17,581 nt of DNA from Verrucomicrobiales bacterium. Its GTDB lineage: Bacteria; Verrucomicrobiota; Verrucomicrobiia; Verrucomicrobiales; V1-33. A program made the translations under genes and the position numbers. The notes under the pieces are model-generated. The model searched no databases. It saw only the letters and a list, made by a program, of their open reading frames with translations, and was not told the DNA's origin. The stretch is from the NCBI GenBank assembly GCA_023253495.1, contig JALRGF010000239.1, positions 1-17,581 of the forward strand, given 5' to 3'. Each line of letters opens with the position of its first letter. Position 1 is the stretch's first letter. This document shows, piece by piece, positions 1 to 6,991 of the stretch.

Positions 1-176
1 CAGGGCTTTGCCATCAAGAAGGCAAGGGCCGTGAGCCGCCTCCGGCTGACAGGGTCTGTCATCCCTGCGGGGTGCGGTTGGTGTACCGACACGAGTCGGA
101 ATCGGCGGGAAATGGGATGGTGCACCAGCAGGCTGTCTTGCCCGAGCCCTGCCTCTATGGGCAGCTCTTCTGCCAT
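1..176 (-). CDS. Possible partial ORF running off the left edge; unrecognised
   Basis: A minus-strand frame is open from an ATG at 176-174 to the window edge (58 codons, no stop). It begins 6 bases after the stop of the upstream GHL10 gene. A second in-frame ATG at 62-60 would give a peptide starting MTDPVSRRRLTALAFL, which has the basic-then-hydrophobic look of an export signal and may be the real start. A small inverted repeat (47-61, arms TGACAG/CTGTCA) sits just downstream of that second ATG in the minus-strand reading direction. No family is recognisable from so short a piece, and open frames of this length arise by chance in GC-rich DNA. If it is not a gene, positions 1-182 are simply the 3' flank of the GHL10 gene with nothing else visible. 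Confidence 0.2.
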   Translation of the reverse strand, partial: MAEELPIEAGLGQDSLLVHHPISRRFRLVSVHQPHPAGMTDPVSRRRLTALAFLMAKP

Positions 177-182
177 GGTGGC

Positions 183-1685
183 TCAGGCAATCTCCACCAG
201 CCGGGCCTCGCTTTCCACGCCGGAAGCCGACAACGACCGCACGGCGATCAGGCGCGCGTTATCGGGCACCCGGGTTTCCAGCGGGGCGCATGATTCCGAG
301 GGTTCGTGGCGCAGCAGCTCGGCCAGCCGCCAGTCAGTCTCATCCCATGCCTGCACCGCCACCCAGGCGGCGTCCATCGGCGGGGTGACGCGCAGCACCC
401 CGCCCTGGCAGACGGCGGCCGGCGGTTCCGGCACGGCCGCGCCGAGCCAGGGGGCCGCCGGCACGGCCGCGCGGCTGGCGTAGGGGCCGGTGAGCAGGGC
501 GTCCTGGATGCGCCCGCGATTCTGCCGCAACCCTTTGAGCGCCCAGTGGCAACCACCGGCCCGCCCGCGTCCGGCCAGCTCCCGGGTCAGGCCGATCTGG
601 TTGATGATTTCGCGGGCCGGCCGCTGCGGCCCGATGCGGTCGATCGCCATGCCGGGCCAGACGAAGCGTCCTGACCGGTTCTGCTGGTGCCACCACCGCA
701 GCAGCGTGCTGAAACTCTGCTCCGGCGGATCAATCGACCAGTAGAGCTGCGGCGCCAGATAGTCGCACCAGCCGCGGGCCAACCACCCGCGGGAGTCGGC
801 CGCCAGGTATTCATAGCTGTCAAGCTTTCCCTGGATGGTGGCCGGCACCCCCGGCCGCCAGATCCCGAACGGGCTGATGCCCACCTTGGCGGCCGGGCGG
901 ATTTTTTTGATCGACCGGTACAGGCCGGACACGAAGGCGTCGATGTTTGACCGGCGCCACGCGGCACGGTTCTTTCCGCGTCCGTATTTTGCGTAAGTGG
1001 CGTTGTCAGGAAAAGCGCTGGCGCCCAGGCCGGGAGTGCCGGTCGGCGGGTACGGGTAGAAATAATCGTCGATGTGAATGCCATCGACGGCATACCGGCG
1101 CGCGACGTCAGAGAGGACGCGGATGGTGTGTTCGCGCACTCCGGGCTCGCCGGGGTCGAACCAGAGGCCGCCGGCATAGGCGCGGGTCCACTCGGCCCGG
1201 CGCACCGCGAGGTGACTGCCGGCCGGGGCAAAGGCGCTCCCGGCGCGCGCCCGGAATGGATTGAACCACGCATGCAGCTCCAGACCGCGCCGGTGCGCCT
1301 CCGCCACGGCAAACCGCAGCGGATCATACCCCGGTGAGCGGCCGACCGCCCCGCTGACAAACCCGCTCCACGGCTCCAGCGAGGAGGCGTACACCGCATC
1401 GCCGGACGGCCGAACCTGGAAAATGACCGCATTGAGATTCAGCCGCGCGGCCGCATCGAGCTGCGAAGCAAGCTGGGCCCGCTGCGCATCGGGAGACAGT
1501 CCGGGCTGGCTCGGCCAATCAAGGTTGAAAACCGTGGCCATCCAGGCGGCGCGGAATTCCCGCGGCACCGAGCCCGGCAGTCGGGCCGCCTGAGCCATCG
1601 GGCTGAGCAGCGTGCCAGCAGCAGCGCCAGCGGTCGCACGCAGCCAGCGACGACGGGAAAAAGCGGCGGGGGCGGACGGAAGCAT
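183..1685 (-). CDS. TAT-exported glycosidase-like 10 (GHL10/YngK-type) family protein
   Basis: The 500-residue product begins MLPSAPAAFSRRRWLR followed by an Ala/Gly-rich hydrophobic stretch ending AQA, a twin-arginine signal, so it should fold in the cytoplasm before export. Residues from about 40 match the glycosyl-hydrolase-like GHL10 family (DUF187): an early AAWMATVFNLDWPS motif, NAVIFQVRPSGDA, LHAWFNPFRA, and GIHIDDYFYPYP near residues 200-212, where acidic residues of the TIM-barrel lie. The family is thought to act on polysaccharides; the substrate here is unknown. The last 80 or so residues look like a beta-sandwich of the Fn3 type. The frame stays open to 1796, but that start would overlap the neighbouring gene and would bury the signal, so the ATG at 1685 is preferred. 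No Shine-Dalgarno is visible. It lies 56 bases downstream of the SOUL gene, so co-transcription is possible. Confidence 0.85.
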   Translation of the reverse strand: MLPSAPAAFSRRRWLRATAGAAAGTLLSPMAQAARLPGSVPREFRAAWMATVFNLDWPSQPGLSPDAQRAQLASQLDAAARLNLNAVIFQVRPSGDAVYASSLEPWSGFVSGAVGRSPGYDPLRFAVAEAHRRGLELHAWFNPFRARAGSAFAPAGSHLAVRRAEWTRAYAGGLWFDPGEPGVREHTIRVLSDVARRYAVDGIHIDDYFYPYPPTGTPGLGASAFPDNATYAKYGRGKNRAAWRRSNIDAFVSGLYRSIKKIRPAAKVGISPFGIWRPGVPATIQGKLDSYEYLAADSRGWLARGWCDYLAPQLYWSIDPPEQSFSTLLRWWHQQNRSGRFVWPGMAIDRIGPQRPAREIINQIGLTRELAGRGRAGGCHWALKGLRQNRGRIQDALLTGPYASRAAVPAAPWLGAAVPEPPAAVCQGGVLRVTPPMDAAWVAVQAWDETDWRLAELLRHEPSESCAPLETRVPDNARLIAVRSLSASGVESEARLVEIA

Positions 1686-1741
1686 GGTGCAAGCACGGTG
1701 GGCACGGCCGGCGCCCTGTCCACCTGATGGTCCGGATATCC

Positions 1742-2353
1742 TTATTTTTTGACCGGCACGAGGACTTCGTTGCGCCGCATCGGTCCGGGCGTCCACGGCG
1801 GATCATAGTACGCCAGAAACGGCTCACCGGCGGCGACCAGCCCGCGGGCTTCCATCCACGCCCGCAACTCGGCCAGCTTCTCCTTTTCTTTGCCGGGGTT
1901 GGAATTCCCGGCAAAGCGGATGACGGCAACGCGCCGGGCCGGCAGGGTTTCGAGGACGACGTTTTCAGCTTTCGGGGCCGGCGCGCCGGCGGCCGCCACG
2001 TCGGCCGGAACCACAAAATTCATCTTTCCAGCGGCCGCGGCCGCCCCGTCACCGGGAGAACCGCCGGTCATGAAGACCGGCGTGGTCATGGCGACTTTCT
2101 GCGACGCGGCATTGTCGCCGTCGATGTAGCGGAAAAGCCGCATGAACCGGTCATCGCGTCCGCTCCCATCCGCGTCCATGGCCGTGGCCACCACCTTGAG
2201 TTCGGGGTAGTCGCGCAGCTCGAACGTGCTGTCACCCTGGAGCACGGTGTACGCGGCCGTCTCGTAACCGGCCCGTGAGGTGGCGCAGGCGGCGACGAGC
2301 ACGGCGACGGCGAGGCCGGCGCCGGCGAAAAGGATGGGGCGTTTCAGGCGCAT
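1742..2353 (-). CDS. SOUL-family haem-binding-like lipoprotein
   Basis: The product is 203 residues. The N-terminus (MRLKRPILFAGAG...) is a lipoprotein signal with a VAAC lipobox, giving Cys23 as the likely lipidated residue, so the mature protein should be membrane-anchored. From about residue 29 it follows the SOUL/HBP pattern: YETAAYTVLQ, FELRDYPELKVVATAM, RFMRLFRYIDGDN, KVAMTTPVFM, MNFVVP and a C-terminal domain ending NEVLVPVKK. Animal members bind haem or tetrapyrrole; many bacterial members have not been tested, so haem binding is an inference. The frame is open to 2545, but only the start at 2353 places the lipoprotein signal first and avoids overlap with the preceding gene. There is no Shine-Dalgarno. 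It is followed after 56 bases by the GHL10 gene on the same strand. Confidence 0.85.
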   Translation of the reverse strand: MRLKRPILFAGAGLAVAVLVAACATSRAGYETAAYTVLQGDSTFELRDYPELKVVATAMDADGSGRDDRFMRLFRYIDGDNAASQKVAMTTPVFMTGGSPGDGAAAAAGKMNFVVPADVAAAGAPAPKAENVVLETLPARRVAVIRFAGNSNPGKEKEKLAELRAWMEARGLVAAGEPFLAYYDPPWTPGPMRRNEVLVPVKK

Positions 2354-2375
2354 GGAAGGGCTAACGACGTACGGC

Positions 2376-2415
2376 CGGCATCGGATGCCGATCCAATGAT
2401 CCGCACCGGGTGCGG
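2376..2415 (-). terminator. Two adjacent hairpins between the TAT protein gene and the SOUL gene
   Basis: Two compact inverted repeats fill the 70-base gap: 2376-2390 (arms CGGCATC/GATGCCG) and 2401-2415 (arms CCGCAC/GTGCGG, 3-base loop). The second starts 9 bases beyond the stop codon of the 231-residue protein gene. Neither is followed by a T-run, so they are not classical intrinsic terminators. They could act as mRNA 3'-end stabilisers or partial terminators separating the two genes. Confidence 0.35.
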
Positions 2416-2423
2416 GGGCTGAT

Positions 2424-3119
2424 TTATTCGACGAACAGGCAACTGGCGAAGAGGCGCGGCTTTTCGAGCCGGTCGAAGACGACCAGCGAGCGCCCGGCCC
2501 CGAGCAACCGCACCTCGGTGGTTTCCGATGTGGATCCCGGAGCATACCCGAGCACGGCGCCGTTTGGTCCCTCGGTCAGCCGCAGGTAAAACCCCCCTTC
2601 CGCCGTGCGGAAATGACCGGTTTTGGCATCGACCATCACCGAGCGGTTGGTGGCGCAATTTTCCCCCGCGATCATATGACGGATGACGCACTTCGGCTTG
2701 AACTTGCCGAGGTTCAGCGGCACCGGGCGCAGCCGCTGAAGCTCAATCACGTCTTCCCGGCCTTCAATGAATCGTGCCAGATGCAGCACGTCCTCGCTGC
2801 GGTTTTTCCAGCGGCATTTCAGCACTTCACCCCCGCTGGTCAGATGAACCCAGTCGGTGTCGAGCAGTTCAAATTTTCCGCTCACCGGCACCCCGACCAT
2901 GGTGCCATCCGGCCGGAATTCCATCACCCCGCCACTGTCCTGCTGCACCCACAGGCCTTTCCAGTACGCCATCGGATCGGCTGGCAGCGGGGGTTCACTG
3001 GTTTTGGATTTTGCCGCGGCCGACGCCGGCTCAAGCACCATGGCCCCCGCGCCACCGGCCACGGCTGCCGCCGCCACCCCGCCCGCACGGCGGATCCATT
3101 GTCGCCGGGTCAGCATCAT
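2424..3119 (-). CDS. TAT-exported protein of unknown function
   Basis: The 231-residue product starts MMLTRRQWIRRAGG and continues into an Ala/Gly-rich hydrophobic segment, a good twin-arginine signal. The mature part opens with YWKGLWVQQDSGGVMEFRPDG, then alternates short polar and hydrophobic stretches suggesting an all-beta fold, loosely like a lipocalin or META-type domain. I do not recognise a named family. Four Cys residues occur in the mature part (CRW, KPKCVI, GENCAT, SCLF), which could form disulfides. The frame is open to 3395, but that extension is the shadow of the upstream gene. The chosen start lies 10 bases after the preceding stop, and a second ATG follows immediately. The tight spacing suggests co-transcription with the disordered protein upstream. 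Confidence 0.75.
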   Translation of the reverse strand: MMLTRRQWIRRAGGVAAAAVAGGAGAMVLEPASAAAKSKTSEPPLPADPMAYWKGLWVQQDSGGVMEFRPDGTMVGVPVSGKFELLDTDWVHLTSGGEVLKCRWKNRSEDVLHLARFIEGREDVIELQRLRPVPLNLGKFKPKCVIRHMIAGENCATNRSVMVDAKTGHFRTAEGGFYLRLTEGPNGAVLGYAPGSTSETTEVRLLGAGRSLVVFDRLEKPRLFASCLFVE

Positions 3120-3129
3120 CGCGGTATCG

Positions 3130-4242
3130 TCAGGAGGCGTCCTCGGAGCCGCGGGCCCCTGAAGCCGGGGGCTCCGGCGCCGCCTCGGGCTCCGCGGCGG
3201 CCGGCGGCGACGCCGGCTCCGGGTGGCCCGCGTCGGTGACGGGTTCCGCCGGGGTGGTTGGTTCCGCCGGGACCGCGGCGGATTCCGCGCTGGCGGCTTC
3301 GGCCTTTTGTTCGGCCACTTCGCGGGCCTCTTCGATGAGGGCTTCGGCTTCCTCTTTGGAGAGTTTGGTGGGATCGTCGGGGAGGCGCTGTTCAATTGGC
3401 ACCTGCGGTTTCGGTCGCGGCGGCTGCGGGGCCCGCGGTTCGGGAGGTGCCGGGCGTCGTTCCTCGTGCAGGGTGGTCCCGGTGCCAGCCAGCTGGTTGA
3501 GGCGCCGCTGGCGCTGGCGCATGAAGATTTCCGCCAGCTTGAAGCACCGGTTGCTCAGTTTCTCGGCATCGGTCTCGTCGATCAGGGCCAGGCCTTCCTC
3601 GCGCAATTCGCCGAAGAACAACTGCCACGCCTTCTCCGAAAGTTCGCGGGTGTCCAGCGGCGTGCGATCGATCCGCTCCGGCCGCTCAAAGCGTTCCGGC
3701 CGTTGAGATCCCCGTGGATCCGGGCGTTCGTGGCGCGGCGGACGCGGGTCCGGCCGGGCCGCCCGCTCACCCGGGCGCTGATCCCTGGGGTCGCGGCGCG
3801 GCTCCCGGGGCTCCCGGGGCTCCCGGGGCTCCCGCCGCGGCCCGGAAGGAGGGGACGGCTCGCCGGACGGCACGGCCGCCGCTTCCCCCGCCTCAGGGTC
3901 ACCACCGACGGCCGGATCAGCCGCGACAGGTTCGTCATCAGCCGATTCCTCTTCCAGGTCTTCCTCCTCCCCGTTGTCACCCTCGCTGCCTTCACCGCGT
4001 GGAAATTTCTTGTTCCGCCCGCGGCCGCCACGATGGCGTAACCGCTTCTTTTTGGCGAAGGCTTCGGAGGCCGGCCCGGCGGCCGAAGCCTCAACGGGGG
4101 CACCCGCCTCACCGCCGGGAGCCGCCTCACCGCCGGGAGCCGACGCGGGCGGGGTGATCGAAGCGGATGGGGCGGAGGGCGGTTCAGCGGCCGCCAGACT
4201 GGCGGGCGGGGGTGTGGAATCAGGGTGCGGCGAGTCGCTCAC
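3130..4242 (-). CDS. Disordered Arg/Pro/Glu-rich protein with one short ordered segment
   Basis: The 370-residue product is mostly low complexity and likely unstructured. In order: Ala/Pro-rich (1-62), a strongly basic RGG-like patch (64-82, KKKRLRHRGGRGRNKK), a strongly acidic patch (83-104), Pro/Gly (105-134), an Arg-Glu-Pro/Arg-Asp-Pro polyampholyte (135-192), one apparently folded helical segment (about 197-250, LDTRELSEKAWQLFFGELRE onward), and a further Pro/Ala/Glu-rich tail with a predicted helix near 288-316. The basic RG-rich patch suggests nucleic-acid binding, but that is inference. There is no signal peptide. The start is GTG; no other Met precedes the ordered segment. Two in-frame micro-repeats (3800-3835, 4105-4140) fall in the low-complexity parts. 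Codon-position bias and an uninterrupted frame support a real gene. The TAT protein follows 10 bases later. Confidence 0.75.
   Translation of the reverse strand: MSDSPHPDSTPPPASLAAAEPPSAPSASITPPASAPGGEAAPGGEAGAPVEASAAGPASEAFAKKKRLRHRGGRGRNKKFPRGEGSEGDNGEEEDLEEESADDEPVAADPAVGGDPEAGEAAAVPSGEPSPPSGPRREPREPREPREPRRDPRDQRPGERAARPDPRPPRHERPDPRGSQRPERFERPERIDRTPLDTRELSEKAWQLFFGELREEGLALIDETDAEKLSNRCFKLAEIFMRQRQRRLNQLAGTGTTLHEERRPAPPEPRAPQPPRPKPQVPIEQRLPDDPTKLSKEEAEALIEEAREVAEQKAEAASAESAAVPAEPTTPAEPVTDAGHPEPASPPAAAEPEAAPEPPASGARGSEDAS
3800..3835 (-). repeat. 9-base tandem repeat encoding Arg-Glu-Pro units
   Basis: Four consecutive copies of GGCTCCCGG (the last ending in C) encode REP REP REP on the minus strand inside the disordered protein. 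Units of three codons keep the frame, so copy number could vary without breaking the gene. Confidence 0.85.
4105..4140 (-). repeat. Perfect 18-base tandem duplication inside the disordered protein gene
   Basis: Two identical 18-base units (4105-4122 and 4123-4140) encode a repeated APGGEA-like hexapeptide. The length is a multiple of three and the copies are identical, which points to a recent slippage duplication that preserved the frame. Confidence 0.85.
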
Positions 4243-4384
4243 GGAGAAAAGGGGCTTGGGGTCAGGAGACGAAAGGAGACAGGAGGCAAAGGAAACCTGC
4301 CGCCAACCCTCCGCGACGCAACGCGGAAATCAACGGCCCGGATCAGACCGGCGTTGCCTTCCGCGATCCGGAAAGGTGGATTCT

Positions 4385-5638
4385 CTATTCGGCGTCGACG
4401 TCCGGTTCGGGGAGCATGAGGGCGACGATGGTGGCGGGGATGAAGAGGAAACCGGCGTAGAAGAGAGCGAGGCGGATGTCGTCGACCTTGGCGAAAAGCC
4501 CGAAAAAAACGGTGCCGGCGGCGGCGACGAGGCGCCCGATGTTGTAGCAGAAACCGGCTCCGGTGGTGCGCAGCAGGGTGGGGAAAAGCGGCGGCAGGCA
4601 CATGGTGAAAAGCCCGAAGACGCCCTGGCAGAGGCCGACGAGGCCGAACCAGACAAGGGTGGCGTCATGGCTGAGCGGGCGGGAGAAACCGGCGAGCATG
4701 GTGACGCCGTAGGCGGCGAGCAGGATGGCGATGGCCCGCCGGTACCCCCAGTGCCGGGCGAGGGCGCCGGCGACAAAATTTCCCGCGATCGAGGCGACCA
4801 TGATGACGATGAGGGCGATGACGACAGCGTGGTTCTGGCCGGCGGGGGTGAGCGAGCGGACTTCGGGCAGGGCGCGGATGTGGCTCTGCTGCCAGAACAT
4901 GAAGGCCCAGTGGGCCGTCAGGGAGACGGCGCAGATGATGAGGGTGCGCCAGGTCACGCTGCGGACGGCCGGACTGAAGAGGTCGGCAAGCCCCGGAGGG
5001 GCGGCTTTTTCGCGGGCCTGCACCCAGTTCTCGGGTTCGGGAACCGCCTTGCGGATCCAGAGCGTGAGCAGGGCCGGCAGCACTCCGACCACAAAGATCC
5101 AGCGCGGGCTTTGTTCGGCGAGCAGCCAGCCGGCCAGACAGGCGAGCAGCACCCCGAGGTTGACGGCCGTCTGCAGGGTGGCGGCAATCCAGGGGCGCCA
5201 CGACTTCGGCCAGGTCTCGGCCAGCAGCGCCGCCCCGACCGCCCACTCGCCCCCGATGCCGAGCGCCGAAAGAAACCGGAAAATCAGGAGGTGCCACCAT
5301 TCGGTCGAGATCGCCGAGAGCCCGGTGAAACCGGCATACGTCAGAATCGTCAGGATCAGGGCCCGGCTGCGGCCGATCCGGTCGCCGATCCGCCCGAAAA
5401 ACGCACCACCAACCGCCCAGCCGACGAGAAAGGCCGCCTGGATGATCGACGCTTTCTCCTTGGTCAGCCCGGGATCCGCCTTGGCCGCCTCCCCCAGCAG
5501 CAACGCCACAAACGGCATCGCCACCAGTGTGTAAATATGCATGTCCAGCCCGTCAAACAGCCACCCCAGCCACGCGGCCAAGCCGGATTTGCGCTGCGTC
5601 GGAGTCAGGGTGCGGAGGGCGGCAAGGGGCTTGGTCAT
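4385..5638 (-). CDS. MFS transporter (metabolite:H+ symporter or NanT-like type)
   Basis: The product is 417 residues, typical of a 12-helix major facilitator. Helix 1 contains WLGWLFDGLDMHIY with Asp29 and Asp32, as in the aromatic-acid/sialic-acid symporter branches. The loop between helices 2 and 3 has the family signature GRIGDRIGR (82-90). GIGGEWAVGAALLAE follows near residue 130, characteristic of the metabolite:H+ and sialate groups. A central cytoplasmic loop (ENWVQAREKAAPP) separates the two halves, and six further hydrophobic segments follow. It sits in the inner membrane and probably imports an organic acid or sugar acid by proton symport; the substrate cannot be told from sequence. 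The ATG at 5638 is preferred over the TTG just before it. The 142-base gap to the next gene is purine-rich on the plus strand near 4243-4300 and shows no clear terminator. Confidence 0.9.
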   Translation of the reverse strand: MTKPLAALRTLTPTQRKSGLAAWLGWLFDGLDMHIYTLVAMPFVALLLGEAAKADPGLTKEKASIIQAAFLVGWAVGGAFFGRIGDRIGRSRALILTILTYAGFTGLSAISTEWWHLLIFRFLSALGIGGEWAVGAALLAETWPKSWRPWIAATLQTAVNLGVLLACLAGWLLAEQSPRWIFVVGVLPALLTLWIRKAVPEPENWVQAREKAAPPGLADLFSPAVRSVTWRTLIICAVSLTAHWAFMFWQQSHIRALPEVRSLTPAGQNHAVVIALIVIMVASIAGNFVAGALARHWGYRRAIAILLAAYGVTMLAGFSRPLSHDATLVWFGLVGLCQGVFGLFTMCLPPLFPTLLRTTGAGFCYNIGRLVAAAGTVFFGLFAKVDDIRLALFYAGFLFIPATIVALMLPEPDVDAE

Positions 5639-5790
5639 CAAGTCCGATTACCACGAACGCCCTGATATCGGCAAGCGGCAAGCGGCCACCGTGGCCGTTC
5701 CGGCCATTCTCCCCCGGCGACGGTGGCGCCATCAGGGAAAAGTGGGCGTCCTGGGAAGCGTCGCTCTCCCGGCACTCGCCCAATATCAAA

Positions 5791-5880
5791 TGGCGGACAG
5801 AGAGGGATTCGAACCCTCGGTGCTATTTCTAGCACACACGCTTTCCAAGCGTGCGCATTCGACCACTCTGCCATCTGTCC
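5791..5880 (-). tRNA. tRNA-Ser (anticodon GGA)
   Basis: Reading the minus strand from 5880, the 7-base acceptor arm GGACAGA pairs with TCTGTCC (5795-5801 on plus), followed by discriminator G and an encoded CCA (5793-5791). The anticodon stem CACGC/GCGTG encloses the loop TTGGAAA, giving anticodon GGA (plus-strand 5844-5846), which reads UCC and UCU serine codons. A long variable arm (GTGCTA/TAGCAC) and the T-arm GAGGG/CCCTC with TTCGAAT complete a class II tRNA of 90 bases including CCA. No direct repeat or integrase indicating use as an attachment site was seen. Confidence 0.97.
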
Positions 5881-5899
5881 GGAAACGCCGAGGGAAAGG

Positions 5900-5927
5900 A
5901 GGGTAACCGGCAATCACGGCTCTGCAA
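5900..5927 (-). promoter_or_regulatory. Weak candidate promoter for the tRNA-Ser gene
   Basis: On the minus strand a TTGCAG (5927-5922) and a TACCCT (5905-5900) are spaced 16 bases apart, with the -10 ending 19 bases before the tRNA 5' end. The -35 resembles the sigma-70 consensus, the -10 is poor. Position and spacing are the main support. The same 130-base stretch (5881-6010) must also carry the promoter of the divergent hydrolase gene, for which no convincing box was found. Confidence 0.3.
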
Positions 5928-6010
5928 GGTGGAATGGTGGATCCTGGGAAGGCGGCCGAACCCGATTGAGGGCATTGCATGGAGCGGGACGCGTGGCAGG
6001 CTGACTGACC

Positions 6011-6796
6011 ATGATTCTCCGGGTTGTTTGCTGTCTGCTTCTCGCCGCCGGCGCGGCACTGTCGGAACCGGTCACCGGGCCCTTTGAAGTCCGGAAGGTG
6101 GCCGTCGGGGGCATCGAAAGATCGTTCCGCCTGCTCCTGCCGCTCCCGGGGCCCGGGGCGGAGTCGGCACCGGTGGTCCTGTTTCTGCACGGTGCGGGCG
6201 AGCGGGGCACCGACAATGCGGCGCAGCTGCGCCATTTCCCGGAAAAGATGGGGCAGCCGGAGTGGCGGGCGAAGTACCGGTGCTTCCTCATCGCCCCGCA
6301 GTGCGCGCCGGACAAACAGTGGGTCGACGCCCCGTGGGGAGACAGGCAGTCGAAACCGATGGCGGCCGAACCCACGGACATGCTCCAAGTGGCCATGGCC
6401 GCGCTGGAAAAGGTGCGCGCCGAGCACGCGGCGGCCGTGGATCCGGACCGCGTCTACCTGACCGGGCTGAGCATGGGCGGGTTCGGCGCCTGGGAACTCG
6501 CGATGCGGCACCCCGACTGGTTTGCCGCGGTCGCGCCGATTTGTGGCGGGGGCGACGAGGCCCGGGCCGACCGGCTCAAGGCACTGCCGGTCTGGGCGTT
6601 TCATGGTCAGGATGACACTGTCGTCTGGCCGGAGCGCTCGGAGCGGCTGGTGGCCGCCATCAACCGGGCGGGCGGCCTGGCGAAACTCTCGCTGCTCCCC
6701 GGCGTGGGTCACAACTCGTGGAGCCCGGCCTACGATCCGATGAGCGGGCTGCTCGACTGGATGTTCCGGCAGAAGCGGGCCGCGGCGCGTCCCTGA
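6011..6796 (+). CDS. Secreted alpha/beta-hydrolase (esterase/phospholipase-like)
   Basis: The 261-residue product has an N-terminal signal peptide (MILRVVCCLLLAAGAALSEP, cleavage near 18-20). The mature enzyme shows the hydrolase order: oxyanion-hole region FLHGAGERGTDN (58-69), nucleophile elbow GLSMGG with Ser154, acid in HGQDD (probably Asp202) and His234 in GVGHNSW, so the triad appears complete. This resembles predicted esterase/PHB-depolymerase-like (LpqC or feruloyl-esterase-like) periplasmic proteins often found in polysaccharide-degrading bacteria; deacetylation or ester cleavage of plant polymers is a reasonable guess but not shown. The ATG at 6011 places the signal first; only a weak GGCAGG lies upstream. 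It is the only gene here transcribed toward and convergent with the 977-residue protein gene. Confidence 0.85.
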   Translation: MILRVVCCLLLAAGAALSEPVTGPFEVRKVAVGGIERSFRLLLPLPGPGAESAPVVLFLHGAGERGTDNAAQLRHFPEKMGQPEWRAKYRCFLIAPQCAPDKQWVDAPWGDRQSKPMAAEPTDMLQVAMAALEKVRAEHAAAVDPDRVYLTGLSMGGFGAWELAMRHPDWFAAVAPICGGGDEARADRLKALPVWAFHGQDDTVVWPERSERLVAAINRAGGLAKLSLLPGVGHNSWSPAYDPMSGLLDWMFRQKRAAARP

Positions 6797-6863
6797 GCCC
6801 GGGAGGGCGGGGATACGGGGACAATGGAAGGCGCCATTTGTGCATATGAATAAGGGCGGGGGC

Positions 6864-6985
6864 GTCGGGCCGCAGGGGACGGCTTCGGCGGTGGTGTCGG
6901 GCCGCAGGCGGCGGCAGTGGCATCGAGCCGCAGGGGACGGCTTCGGCGGTGGCGTCGGGCCGCAGGGGTCTGCGGCGGTCCCGGG
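6864..6985. repeat. Imperfect GC-rich tandem repeats ending in a hairpin shared with 10796-10816
   Basis: Four imperfect units of about 26-32 bases follow one another at 6864, 6896, 6922 and 6954. Units 1 and 3 share GCCGCAGGGGACGGCTTCGG; unit 2 is shortened. Unit 4 contains the perfect inverted repeat GCCGCAG/CTGCGGC (6959-6976, 4-base loop) followed by GGTCCCGGGG. The same stem and flank recur at the end of the PilB/GspE gene. The hairpin lies 16 bases beyond the stop of the minus-strand 977-residue protein gene, in the 195-base convergent gap after the hydrolase. No T-run follows on either strand. Confidence 0.75.
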
Positions 6986-6991
6986 GGCGGG

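Noticed and set aside
3974..5665. 563-codon plus-strand open frame antisense to the MFS transporter and disordered protein genes
   Set aside because: The minus strand encodes a clear 12-helix transporter; the plus-strand product is low-complexity Gly/Asp/Arg sequence typical of antisense shadow frames.
5786..5890. tRNA-Ser as an integration site for a mobile element
   Set aside because: No integrase, no second copy of the tRNA 3' end and no composition change next to it within the window.
6864..6985. CRISPR-like array in the tandem intergenic repeats
   Set aside because: Units are of unequal length, adjoin without unique spacers, and no cas gene is nearby.
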